Both the position numbers and the translations under genes were made by a program. Shown piece after piece: positions 44,146-52,075 of a stretch of 64,000 nucleotides of DNA. Every line of letters begins with the position of its first letter. Position 1 is the stretch's first letter. The notes under the pieces were generated by a model that saw nothing but the letters and a program-made list of their open reading frames with translations, ran no database searches and was not told the origin of the DNA. The DNA is from Clostridiales bacterium (GTDB lineage: Bacteria > Bacillota > Clostridia > Oscillospirales > Oscillospiraceae), in contig DUPK01000038.1 of assembly GCA_012838345.1 (NCBI GenBank), positions 1 through 64,000 of the forward strand. Reading direction: 5' to 3'.

Positions 44146-44984
44146 TGCAATTTCCAACGCCGTACCCGGGCGAGCTCTGGTACAGCATAATCGCTCGATA
44201 TCACAAGCGTTCCGGCAACCCGTTCTGGTATATGTCCATTCAAGAACTCTTTGATGGGCGTAATACCAGCACTCTCATTACCGGCTTTTATCCCAACGAA
44301 TCAATCATCATGGTCCACGACAAATTCCCAAACGTCATTGATTTGCGCAAAGCCGTTTTGGAAAGTACGCTATTCCCGTATCTCATGCGCTTTTACCCTA
44401 AAGAGAAAAAGATAAAAGCTTATGAGGATTTCGTGAATGGTGTCGACACGAAACCAAGGTTATACAGGTACACAAAGCATGACAAGTTGAGATACTGCCC
44501 GCTTTGCCGTCAAGAAGACATAGAAAAGTACGGGGAGCCCTACTGGCATACCGTTCATCAGATTGAACTTATGCCTCTTTGTCCGATTCATCGGTGTCGC
44601 ATACGTGAAATCACAACACACAAGTCGTTATTCAGCGGGCGCTATACACCTATGCCTGAGGATGACGAACCGGTGTTCGATTGTGCCCATTACGAGCCGG
44701 CATTGACCGATACGTTATTTGCGTATTACAGAATGCCGTTTGAGGCGTCTCCTAATATAGAAAGCGATAACCTCGCACGGGCCATGGAGAACGCGGGCTT
44801 GATTTCCGACATGAACATCCAGTACACCAAGTATGATGGCGCCAAGCTATATAAGGCTCTGGTGGACTTCTATTCTCCGGAGCTGATAGAGCAGTATTTT
44901 GGAACGGATATTAAAATGCAGTATTGTTATCTACTAAGTCTTTACAAGGTCATGGTATTGGCATTCGGCGAATCAAGGAGATAG
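44139..44984 (+). CDS. tniQ: TniQ/TnsD-family target-selection protein, 3' truncated
   Basis: This 281-residue protein begins with the TniQ motif FPTPYPGELWYSIIARYH and has a zinc-finger region (YCPLCRQEDIEKYG with HQIELMPLCPIHRCRIRE, about residues 120-160). TniQ and TnsD bind the target site and recruit TnsC. At the 3' end the reading frame runs into DNA that in another frame encodes the tail of a histidine kinase, and the last dozen or so residues (after about KMQYCYLLS) are probably read-through of that foreign DNA. A normal TnsD is considerably longer, so function is doubtful, though short TniQ forms exist. Confidence 0.82.
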   Translation: MLMQFPTPYPGELWYSIIARYHKRSGNPFWYMSIQELFDGRNTSTLITGFYPNESIIMVHDKFPNVIDLRKAVLESTLFPYLMRFYPKEKKIKAYEDFVNGVDTKPRLYRYTKHDKLRYCPLCRQEDIEKYGEPYWHTVHQIELMPLCPIHRCRIREITTHKSLFSGRYTPMPEDDEPVFDCAHYEPALTDTLFAYYRMPFEASPNIESDNLARAMENAGLISDMNIQYTKYDGAKLYKALVDFYSPELIEQYFGTDIKMQYCYLLSLYKVMVLAFGESRR

Positions 44985-45136
44985 TTGAGGCTTCCGGGGG
45001 CACATATAAATTTACACCCGAAGCTGAACGTTTCAATGTAAGTATTATGATTCCTTTGGAGGGCAACACTAATGAAAATAGCTATAGTGGAAAACGAAGA
45101 ACTTCAAGCTCAAAATCTTCAGGAATTTTTACATAA
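44915..45136 (+). pseudogene. 3' fragment of an AgrC-like (GHKL) histidine kinase gene
   Basis: In a frame different from tniQ, this stretch reads STKSLQGHGIGIRRIKEIVE and then ASGGTYKFTPEAERFNVSI, the G-box (GHGIG) and closing strands of a GHKL-type ATPase domain, as at the C-terminus of AgrC. The dimerisation, sensor and N-box regions are missing. It runs directly into the LytTR regulator, the normal agr order. The junction with tniQ lies around 44910-44940. It is a truncated remnant and cannot encode a working kinase. Confidence 0.75.
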
Positions 45137-45767
45137 ATGGCTTCAGGAACATAATGTTCTGTATGAGATTGTCCATTTCAAAAGCGGCGAAGAGATTATA
45201 GCTTCCAAAATTAAGAATTTTGACCTCGTTTTTATGGATATTCTTATGGATGGCATAGATGGAGTTACAACTGCACATAAATTGCGCGAGCTTGGTTTTA
45301 ATGGACAGCTTGTGTTTTTGACCTCATTTGCCGAATATGTATTTGAAGGCTACAATGTCCACGCCCTTAATTATCTCTTAAAGCCTGTCGACTACAGTAA
45401 AGTTGCTAAATGTATCGAGTATGTAATCAAGTCATTAGATGCAGGTTTATATACTTTTCAGCATCGCGAATGTGTTTATCGTATACCATTTTCTGAAATC
45501 ATCTGCTTTTCCAGTGACAATCATTACACCCAGATTATCACCACTCAAGGTACTTATAGACAGATGGAACCGTTACGCAAAATCTACTCATATTTACCTG
45601 AGCAATTTCTTTACTGCCATCGCACTGCAATTATAAATATCGAACATGTATTGATGCTTAACGGCCGCGAATTACTACTTTCAAATAAAATGTCAATTCC
45701 AGTGAGTTTAACCCACTTGCAGAATATTCGTAATGTTCTGCTGTCTTGCGTTAGCAGCACGAGGTGA
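45072..45767 (+). CDS. LytTR-family response regulator (AgrA-like)
   Basis: This 231-residue cytoplasmic regulator has an N-terminal receiver domain (about 1-120) with phosphoacceptor D56 in DLVFMDILMD and the conserved lysine in LLKPVDY, and a C-terminal LytTR DNA-binding domain (about 135-228; FSEIICFSSDNHYTQII and FLYCHRTAIINIEHV). GGAGGG supports ATG 45072, which overlaps the end of the kinase fragment. It would be phosphorylated by the upstream histidine kinase, which is destroyed here, so the system is probably orphaned. agrB follows with short spacing. Confidence 0.9.
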   Translation: MKIAIVENEELQAQNLQEFLHKWLQEHNVLYEIVHFKSGEEIIASKIKNFDLVFMDILMDGIDGVTTAHKLRELGFNGQLVFLTSFAEYVFEGYNVHALNYLLKPVDYSKVAKCIEYVIKSLDAGLYTFQHRECVYRIPFSEIICFSSDNHYTQIITTQGTYRQMEPLRKIYSYLPEQFLYCHRTAIINIEHVLMLNGRELLLSNKMSIPVSLTHLQNIRNVLLSCVSSTR

Positions 45768-45772
45768 CAATT

Positions 45773-46336
45773 ATGATTACCGATATATCGCAGAAAATTT
45801 CCCACTATCTTGTTCAAAATGGTGCTGACGGAAATAACGATGCCGTGCTTTCTTATGGGGCCGAGTGCTTTATTAACTTGCTGATTTCAGATGGTTTTCT
45901 CTTGCTTGTTGGGGTTCTAACTAATCGGCTAGTATATCTTCTGATTTGGGCAATCAGCTACTCTTTACTGAGAATTAACCTTGGGGGGTTGCACGCACCT
46001 TCTCATTTTTGGTGCATCGTCATAGGTACTGCTATTGGGGCTTCAAGCATATTAGTCAGCAGGATATGGCTCATAAATACATACATAACAACAGTGTGTG
46101 TTGCTACGGCGGCGCTAATAGCCATTATAATTGCGCCAGTTGCCCATAAGCATAAACAGCATATACAGAAACAGCGTAGAAGAATAAAACAGAGAGTAGC
46201 AGTAATATTGCTATGTGAATGTCTTGCGATAATAATTTACTTTCAAATTAACCCGACTATCGCATCGTATATTGTGTCAGGCTTAATAATGGCAACCGTC
46301 TTGGCTGTACTCGGCGCGTTGTTCAATCCACGTTAA
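45773..46336 (+). CDS. agrB: AgrB-like peptide-processing membrane protease
   Basis: This 187-residue AgrB-family integral membrane cysteine protease would cut and export a precursor signal peptide (AgrD). Several hydrophobic segments span about residues 32-175. The catalytic His of the family is matched by the GGLHAPSHFWC stretch (H near residue 75, C near residue 82, as in the family spacing). GAGGTG precedes ATG 45773. No agrD precursor was found before or after it, and the kinase is a fragment, so the quorum-sensing module looks incomplete. A terminator follows. Confidence 0.85.
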   Translation: MITDISQKISHYLVQNGADGNNDAVLSYGAECFINLLISDGFLLLVGVLTNRLVYLLIWAISYSLLRINLGGLHAPSHFWCIVIGTAIGASSILVSRIWLINTYITTVCVATAALIAIIIAPVAHKHKQHIQKQRRRIKQRVAVILLCECLAIIIYFQINPTIASYIVSGLIMATVLAVLGALFNPR

Positions 46337-46416
46337 TTTCGATTATACTTGGCAATAAGAGCTTGAATTGCAGATAAAAAGAATAATAATCTGACAATAT
46401 GTCATGTATAAAAAAG

Positions 46417-46448
46417 AGGAAGCGCCTCAATCGAAGCGCTTCCTTTTC
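46417..46448 (+). terminator. Terminator after agrB
   Basis: A 9-bp stem (46417-46425 with 46436-46444) is followed by TTTC, 81 bp after the stop codon. Confidence 0.8.
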
Positions 46449-46496
46449 TCACTTCTGCGCGTGTTGCATTCTTCCGGCGCATCAGCTATTAATCTA

Positions 46497-46697
46497 TTAT
46501 TCTAATTCAAGTATTTCTCCCAGTTGATAGGGTACAGGAGATTTAAACAGAGGACCGTCTACAACGATTGTATGATATTCTCCGTTTTCTCCACAGAGGT
46601 CTATGCCATGCTGCTCCATATCATCCAGGAGCCTCTCGTCAATTATTTTGCCTAAAAAATCTGTTGGGAGCTGTTCTGAATGGACACATTTAATCAA
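46497..46697 (-). pseudogene. 3' fragment of a Dph6/DUF71-like ATP-binding protein gene
   Basis: The 66 residues match the C-terminus of the diphthine-ammonia-ligase-like DUF71 family, seen in LPTDFLGKIIDERLLDDM and DLCGENGEYHTIVVDGPLF. The N-terminal ATP-binding domain (about 150 residues) is missing; upstream in frame a stop occurs within about 14 codons. It is thus a remnant left by rearrangement, not a small gene. Confidence 0.75.
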
Positions 46698-46803
46698 GCA
46701 AACAGGTGTATTTTACCATAAGTGACCATCCCAGAACTACATATTAAACGAGGATAAACGGCCTTTTTGTAATGTGGTGTGGCAATAACTGGTATGAAAA
46801 GTA

Positions 46804-47041
46804 GATTTGAGCACAAACTGCTTCAGTGAAAAATCACAGGAAACGGGAGCAAACCACTCCATCTGAAATCACAGGATTCGAGAGCAAACTGTACTCGCTG
46901 AGGTAACAGGATTTGAGAGCAACCAGCATCGGCAAAATTACAGGAAATGAGAGTGGTTTTTCAACCTTGCCACCGTATTAGGAAATATGGTATAATACCA
47001 GCAAATTTAATACGGTTAATTCTCAGGAGACACTATGACAC
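46804..47041 (+). mobile_element. Probable severed end of an IS21-like insertion sequence
   Basis: Four related units starting at 46835, 46870, 46905 and 46939 (spacing 34-35 bp) share ACAGGAWWYGAGAGCAAAC-like sequence; a fifth weaker unit lies at 46804-46820. They are followed by a promoter (TTGCCA at 46967, 18 bp, TATAAT at 46991-46996), AGGAGA (47025-47030) and ATG at 47035, whose frame is broken at codon 3 by the right 405-bp repeat. Multiple terminal repeats before istA are typical of IS21-family elements, but no istA sequence remains here to prove it. Confidence 0.5.
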
Positions 47042-47446
47042 TGTTCCGGCAAAATTAGACTAATTGTCCCTCCATTTCTTGCAAGTCATTTCTATCCCTC
47101 CACGGCCAATTAGTCTTCTCATTTTCCTCATTTCTTGCAAGCATTGATATTCCTGCTTGCCAATGAGCCTTGATATGCCGGTGCCCGTAACACAACCATC
47201 CAAACCCTATTTATAACCCTATATAAGTGCCAAAAAGCCTGAGAATTCACGTTTTCTGCGTGTTTTCTCAGGTTTTTTATTACCAAAATGGCATGGGGGA
47301 GAAGGGATATAAAACGGTGTGAGAGGGATATGAAAATGAAGGAATGGGAAGTCATAGTGTCATCCTGGGATGTGCGTATGAGAGGACTGGGAAGGAATGA
47401 AGAATGCAAATTTTGGGGGGACAATTAGTCTAATTTTGCCGCGACA
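47042..47446. repeat. 405-bp element with TGT...ACA inverted termini, right copy
   Basis: This is nearly identical to 39681-40084 and in the same orientation, with about the same 28/32 agreement of its own inverted termini, including the internal terminator hairpin (about 47236-47273). The two copies share flanking bases as well: TGACRC on the left and TTTACA on the right. This hints at duplication or site-specific insertion rather than two independent random insertions. Confidence 0.85.
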
Positions 47447-47449
47447 TTT

Positions 47450-47460
47450 ACAATTCCTGA
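47450..47460. repeat. Right copy of the 11-bp duplication flanking the mobile region
   Basis: ACAATTCCTGA matches the end of the aminopeptidase gene at 39667-39677. Together the two copies mark the outer borders of the inserted 7.8-kb region. Confidence 0.7.
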
Positions 47461-47598
47461 GGTTCAAGCGCCGTTTTCATTAAATAACACTTGGGCGCGG
47501 CACATTTTTCTGTGAAGTTGATTGGCCGGCGCGCCAGGTAAGCAGGCAGTTGCTTACCTCTTTTGTGTGTTTGTCCTTAATTTCTTCATAATTTCAGG
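47461..47598. other. Ancestral spacer between the aminopeptidase and ClpP-like genes
   Basis: This stretch was presumably contiguous with the aminopeptidase 3' end before insertion. No gene is evident in it. Confidence 0.5.
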
Positions 47599-47630
47599 TC
47601 CCCCTGCCGATACTAAAACGGACAGGGGGA
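47599..47630 (+). promoter_or_regulatory. Hairpin covering the ribosome binding site of the ClpP-like gene
   Basis: TCCCCCTG (47599-47606) pairs with CAGGGGGA (47623-47630), and a further 3 bp can form inside with one bulge. The right arm contains the AGGGGGA ribosome site for GTG 47637. It could restrain translation, or be the displaced terminator of the aminopeptidase gene; the T-run is weak (TTATTT). Confidence 0.5.
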
Positions 47631-47636
47631 TTATTT

Positions 47637-48353
47637 GTGGAAGAGAACAAAGAAAAAAAGGAACAGGAAGCTAAGGTTTACGACAAAGAACAGATAACCG
47701 ATATGGGCTCCTCAACCGTCAAAAGCGTCAGGGGCAACATTCACTGCCTAACGATTGTGGGACAGGTTGAGGGGCATCAGCTTCTGCCGGAAAACAACAA
47801 GACCACGAAGTATGAGCATGTTCTGCCGCAGCTTGCAGCAATTGAGGAGAGCCCCGAAATAGACGCGCTTCTTATTTTGCTCAACACCGTCGGCGGAGAC
47901 ATAGAGGCGGGGCTTGCTATAGCGGAGATGATAGTCGGGATGAAAAAGCCCACTGCATCTCTGGTGCTTGGCGGCGGTCACTCCATAGGTGTGCCGCTCG
48001 CGGTTGCGGCGAAGCGCTCTTTTATAGCGCCCTCGGCGGCAATGACCATACATCCGGTGCGCCTTACGGGAGTCGTAATCGGAGTGCCGCAGACCTTCAA
48101 CTATTTCAGCAAAATTCAGGAGCGGATAGTGCAGTTCATTACGGAAAACTCAAAAATCAAAAGGGAAAAGCTCATCGAGTACATGCTGCGAACCGGCGAG
48201 CTTGCGGCGGATGTCGGAAGCGTAATTTACGGCCAGGAGGCGGTTGAAGTCGGCCTCATCGACCAGCTCGGCGGCCTTTCCGATGTGCTCGAGTACCTGC
48301 ACGGGGAGATAAACAAGGCGCGAAGCGAGAATCAGCAGAACCAAATATCTTAA
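47637..48353 (+). CDS. ClpP-like serine protease (TepA/YmfB type)
   Basis: This 238-residue protein belongs to the crotonase-fold ClpP superfamily. LILLNTVGGDIEAGLAIAEMI (about residues 80-100), the catalytic serine in GGGHSIGVPLA near 122 and the histidine in TIHPVRLTG near 142 are in the order of ClpP. A polar N-terminal extension of 35 residues and short length resemble TepA, the translocation-enhancing protease gene next to ftsK/spoIIIE in Firmicutes, and ftsK lies nearby here as well. GTG 47637 follows AGGGGGA. It may act on secretory signal peptides, but that is from family knowledge only. Confidence 0.88.
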   Translation: MEENKEKKEQEAKVYDKEQITDMGSSTVKSVRGNIHCLTIVGQVEGHQLLPENNKTTKYEHVLPQLAAIEESPEIDALLILLNTVGGDIEAGLAIAEMIVGMKKPTASLVLGGGHSIGVPLAVAAKRSFIAPSAAMTIHPVRLTGVVIGVPQTFNYFSKIQERIVQFITENSKIKREKLIEYMLRTGELAADVGSVIYGQEAVEVGLIDQLGGLSDVLEYLHGEINKARSENQQNQIS

Positions 48354-48521
48354 AGAATACTTTGCAGGCGGCAGGGGTCAAATCCCTGCCGCTTATACTT
48401 TATTATTGTTCTTTTATAAGAAATATGGTAATATAAGCTATATAAAAACAGGCGACAGTGTATTTAACGGATTTTCAGTAATATATATCGGGTAGAAGCA
48501 ACTTGGACGGGGGTATACTGC

Positions 48522-49349
48522 TTGAAGCTTTGGTTTGCTATTTTCTTGGGACTCGTACAGGGGGCCACCGAGTTTCTGCCTGTGTCAAGCTCGGGCCACC
48601 TTTCTATATTTCAGAACGTTTTCGGCATGGAGAATATGGAGCAGAGCCATCTTTTCTTTGACGTTCTGTTGCACTTAGGCACTCTTGTCTCCGTATGTAT
48701 AGTCTACCGCAAGGATATAGCAGGTCTTATAAAAGCCTTTTTCTCGCTTTTCAGAAGGGGAGAGAGTGGTGCAGTGAAGCACCGCTCGTCCATCAGATTT
48801 CTCTTTCTGATAATCGTCGCCACGCTGCCTTTAGTTGTCGTGGTGTTTGTGAAGGAATACGTTGAAAAACTCTACTACAACGTAACCTTTATCGGCCTTG
48901 CCCTCATTGTTACGGGGCTGCTGCTCTTTATTTCCGACAGGGTTATTAAGGGCAAAAAGAACGAAAAGAATGCGACGATGCTTAACGCCATGTTTGTCGG
49001 TATAGCGCAGGCAATTGCAATAGTGCCGGGACTCTCGCGCTCGGGCACGACCATAACTGCGGGACTGTTTCAGGGCTTCGACCGCGAGTTTGCGGTCAGG
49101 TTCTCCTTTATAATGTCGATACCCGCGATTCTGGGCGCAAATATTCTAAGCCTGGTGGAAGCTTTGAAGGCCGGTATAGACACCTCGCTCCTGCCGGTCT
49201 ATCTTGCGGGTGTCGCCGCCGCGACGGTTTCCGGCCTTGTCGCGATAAAAATTGTGAAGCTGATTTCCCAAAAAGACAGATTCGGAAGCTTTGCCTATTA
49301 CTGCTGGACGGTGGGGCTGCTTGTGATAATACTGTCAATAATTATTTAG
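48522..49349 (+). CDS. uppP: Undecaprenyl-diphosphatase
   Basis: This 275-residue integral membrane enzyme recycles the undecaprenyl lipid carrier by removing a phosphate outside the membrane, feeding cell-wall synthesis and giving some bacitracin tolerance. The BacA/UppP motifs are present: EFLPVSSSGHLSIF near residue 17 and PGLSRSGTTITAG near 170, within about eight hydrophobic segments. The start is TTG at 48522 with a weak GACGGGGG upstream. It lies between a ClpP-like protease and ftsK. Confidence 0.95.
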   Translation: MKLWFAIFLGLVQGATEFLPVSSSGHLSIFQNVFGMENMEQSHLFFDVLLHLGTLVSVCIVYRKDIAGLIKAFFSLFRRGESGAVKHRSSIRFLFLIIVATLPLVVVVFVKEYVEKLYYNVTFIGLALIVTGLLLFISDRVIKGKKNEKNATMLNAMFVGIAQAIAIVPGLSRSGTTITAGLFQGFDREFAVRFSFIMSIPAILGANILSLVEALKAGIDTSLLPVYLAGVAAATVSGLVAIKIVKLISQKDRFGSFAYYCWTVGLLVIILSIII

Positions 49350-49371
49350 CGAGGTCGCTAAGGAGTGCGCT

Positions 49372-51891
49372 ATGGCAAAACAAAAGAAAGCCCAAGCAAA
49401 AAAGAACGGAACAAACAATAAACAGAATAAAAAGCCGTCAAGGCACAGGGAAATAGGCGCGATTATATGCCTTTTTCTCGGCATATGCGCCGTTTTCGGC
49501 TATTTTGACAGCGAAGCCTTGTTCCTAAAGCTGATACGCGACGTCGGGACGGGGCTTTTCGGCTGGGGCTTCTTCGTGCTCCCGGTAAGCCTTCTTGCAT
49601 CCGCGTTTATTCTGGGCTTCCACAGGGGGCGCCCTGTCAGGCTCCGAGTAAGCTGTACGCTTTTGCTTGTGCCCGTGATAGGAATTTTCCTGCACCTAGT
49701 CTTTTGCAAAATAGACTACGCCTGGACAAGCAGTCTAGTCAAGTTCCTATATGAGGACGGCGCGGCTCTCACAAGCGGAGGCGTGGTAAGCGGCCTTTGT
49801 GCCGTCGGCCTTGTAAGTCTGCTGGGCAGCATATGCAGTTTGATTGTAATTGCGGCGCTGATAGTGATAATGTCTATGGCGGCCCTGCATATCACGCCCT
49901 CAAGCATAATCGAATTCAGGAGAAGCCGTCCAAAGCGGCAGATTAAGCCTGTACCCGACGGGCCTTCGGTTAAGGCGGAGCCGTCAATAAATCAGTATGA
50001 GCCCAAACCCGTGGCCTCCGAAAACGATTTTAGGACGGTCAAAAAGGTAATAGATATACCCGTTGACGACCCCCCGCTTCCGGAAAAGCCTGTGAAGAAG
50101 AGATCAACGCTGTTTAACAAAACGCCAAACGTGCCTACACCCGACAAGGCGCTTGAAACCGAGTCGGACATACCCTTTGCGTCCCCTTCGCCAAGACCCT
50201 CGCCGGTAGGCGAGGCCGCTGCGGTGTCTGGCCTTGCATCCGCGCCGATGGCCGAGCCCGCGGCTGCTGAGACCCCGAAGGCGAAGAAGGAAGAAATAGA
50301 GTCGGAGCAGAAGGCCGTTGCAAAAACCATAGAACAAAACCTCTCTTCTTCGGACTCCGGTTATGTGTTCCCGCCGATTACGCTGCTCACCGAGCCCAAG
50401 ATTACGCCCGTCGGCTCGGCTGAGAACGAGGTGAGCATGAACGCCCGGCGCCTTGAGGCGACCATGCACAACTTCGGAATAAACGCCAAGATTTCAAACA
50501 TAACGAGGGGGCCGACGGTTACCCGTTACGAGGTGGAGCTTGAGCAGGGCGTGCGTTTGAATAAGCTCACGAATCTCGCCGACGACATAGCGCTCTCGCT
50601 CGGAGCTTCGGGCGTACGCATCGCGCCCATCCCGAACAAGATTTCCATTGTCGGTATTGAGGTGCCCAACAAGCTCGTCAGCACCGTGTTTATAAGGGAT
50701 ATTATCGAGTCTGCCGAGTTTAAGAGAGCCCAGTCAAAGGTAAGCTTCGCGCTCGGCAAGGATATTAGCGGCAAGTGCGTGGTAGGGAATATTGAGAAGC
50801 TCCCGCATCTGCTGATTGCCGGCACGACCGGCAGCGGAAAATCCGTCTGCATGAACTCGCTCATAGTAAGCCTTCTATACAAGGCAAAGCCCGACGAGGT
50901 CCGCTTTATTATGATTGACCCCAAGATGATAGAGCTCGGTGTCTACAACGGCATCCCGCACCTGCTAATTCCGGTGGTCACCGACCCGAGGAAGGCGGCG
51001 GGCGCGCTCCAGTGGGCCGTCACCGAGATGATGAAGCGCTACAGGCTGTTTTCCGAGGTCGGCGTGAAAAATATAACTACATACAATGCGTACTGTGAAA
51101 AGGACCCGGAGCGAAAGAAGCTCCCGCAGATTGTGATACTGATAGACGAGCTTGCCGATTTGATGATAGTAGCGGCCAAGGAGGTTGAGGAGTCCATCTG
51201 TCGCATAGCCCAGATGGCCCGCGCCGCCGGCATGCACCTTATCATAGCAACCCAGCGCCCCTCGGCGGACGTCATAACCGGCCTTATGAAGGCAAACATA
51301 CCCTCGCGCATCTCCTTCGCGGTCGCCTCTCAGCTTGAAAGCCGCATTATCCTCGACACGCCCGGCGCCGAAAAGCTAATCGGGCGCGGCGACATGCTGT
51401 ACTTCCCCTTAGGCTCGGGAAAGCCCGTCAGAATACAGGGCGCGCTTATCAGCGAGGAAGAGGTTGAGGCGGTCGTCGAGTACGTCAAGAAGAGCGGCAC
51501 TCCCGAGTACTCCGACGAGATTATCCAGCATATGGAGAAGGCTACCGAGGAGAAAAAGAACGGCGGCTCTGAAGCAGGAGCGCTGGACGAGGCTAAGAGC
51601 GACTACGACGAGCTTTTGCCCGCCGCGGTAGAAGTCGTGCTCGAATCCGGGCAGGCCTCCGTTTCAATGCTGCAGCGAAGGTTAAAGCTGGGCTATTCAA
51701 GAGCTGCGCGGCTTGTTGACCAGATGGAGGAGATGGGGATAGTCGGCCCCTTCGAAGGCTCAAAGCCCCGGCAGCTTCTCATAACAAAGGCCCAGTGGCA
51801 GGAGATGCAGCTAATTAACGGCACCGCGCCCAGCGAGCAGTTTATGGTGATGCAGGAATTTGAAAACGGGGAAGAGGACGAGGAGGAGTGA
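49372..51891 (+). CDS. ftsK: DNA translocase FtsK/SpoIIIE
   Basis: This 839-residue septal DNA pump moves chromosome ends, and during sporulation probably the forespore chromosome. An N-terminal membrane domain has about four segments (residues 25-190), followed by a low-complexity linker (about 195-335), the RecA-like motor with Walker A GTTGSGKS (484-491) and Walker B VILIDELADLMI near 585, and a C-terminal winged-helix gamma domain (about 745-820) that reads oriented DNA motifs. AAGGAG precedes the ATG. It is a housekeeping gene; assignment to FtsK versus SpoIIIE cannot be settled by sequence alone. Confidence 0.95.
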   Translation: MAKQKKAQAKKNGTNNKQNKKPSRHREIGAIICLFLGICAVFGYFDSEALFLKLIRDVGTGLFGWGFFVLPVSLLASAFILGFHRGRPVRLRVSCTLLLVPVIGIFLHLVFCKIDYAWTSSLVKFLYEDGAALTSGGVVSGLCAVGLVSLLGSICSLIVIAALIVIMSMAALHITPSSIIEFRRSRPKRQIKPVPDGPSVKAEPSINQYEPKPVASENDFRTVKKVIDIPVDDPPLPEKPVKKRSTLFNKTPNVPTPDKALETESDIPFASPSPRPSPVGEAAAVSGLASAPMAEPAAAETPKAKKEEIESEQKAVAKTIEQNLSSSDSGYVFPPITLLTEPKITPVGSAENEVSMNARRLEATMHNFGINAKISNITRGPTVTRYEVELEQGVRLNKLTNLADDIALSLGASGVRIAPIPNKISIVGIEVPNKLVSTVFIRDIIESAEFKRAQSKVSFALGKDISGKCVVGNIEKLPHLLIAGTTGSGKSVCMNSLIVSLLYKAKPDEVRFIMIDPKMIELGVYNGIPHLLIPVVTDPRKAAGALQWAVTEMMKRYRLFSEVGVKNITTYNAYCEKDPERKKLPQIVILIDELADLMIVAAKEVEESICRIAQMARAAGMHLIIATQRPSADVITGLMKANIPSRISFAVASQLESRIILDTPGAEKLIGRGDMLYFPLGSGKPVRIQGALISEEEVEAVVEYVKKSGTPEYSDEIIQHMEKATEEKKNGGSEAGALDEAKSDYDELLPAAVEVVLESGQASVSMLQRRLKLGYSRAARLVDQMEEMGIVGPFEGSKPRQLLITKAQWQEMQLINGTAPSEQFMVMQEFENGEEDEEE

Positions 51892-52028
51892 GCCTATAAA
51901 GCCCCCTTTTACCCCGACCTTGATGATGTCGAGGTATATAAAAAATCGACTATGTATTTCTGGCCTGTTGCGGCCTTGGTTCCATACTCTATAGCAGAAG
52001 CCGTATAGACAGTATAAATTATATGATG

Positions 52029-52062
52029 AAGCGCCCTTCTGATTCTTTCAGAAGGGCGCTTT
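52029..52062. terminator. Terminator between ftsK and the ferredoxin gene
   Basis: A 13-bp GC-rich stem (52030-52042 with 52048-52060) lies between the convergent ftsK and ferredoxin genes. Short T-runs on both sides suggest use by both. Confidence 0.78.
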
Positions 52063-52075
52063 GTCAACGCTAATC

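Noticed and set aside
45780-46500. Search for an agrD signal-peptide gene next to agrB
   Set aside because: All short frames before and after agrB lack the expected hydrophobic leader, cysteine-containing core and acidic tail. I therefore report agrD as absent.
46835-46975. Evenly spaced repeats read as a short CRISPR array or a CRISPR-guided transposon's array
   Set aside because: The units are only partly alike, about 20 bp of match in 34-35 bp, the last unit decays, and a promoter and start codon follow directly. This fits an insertion-sequence end better. No cas gene lies in the mobile region, and the real CRISPR array is 40 kb away with a different repeat.
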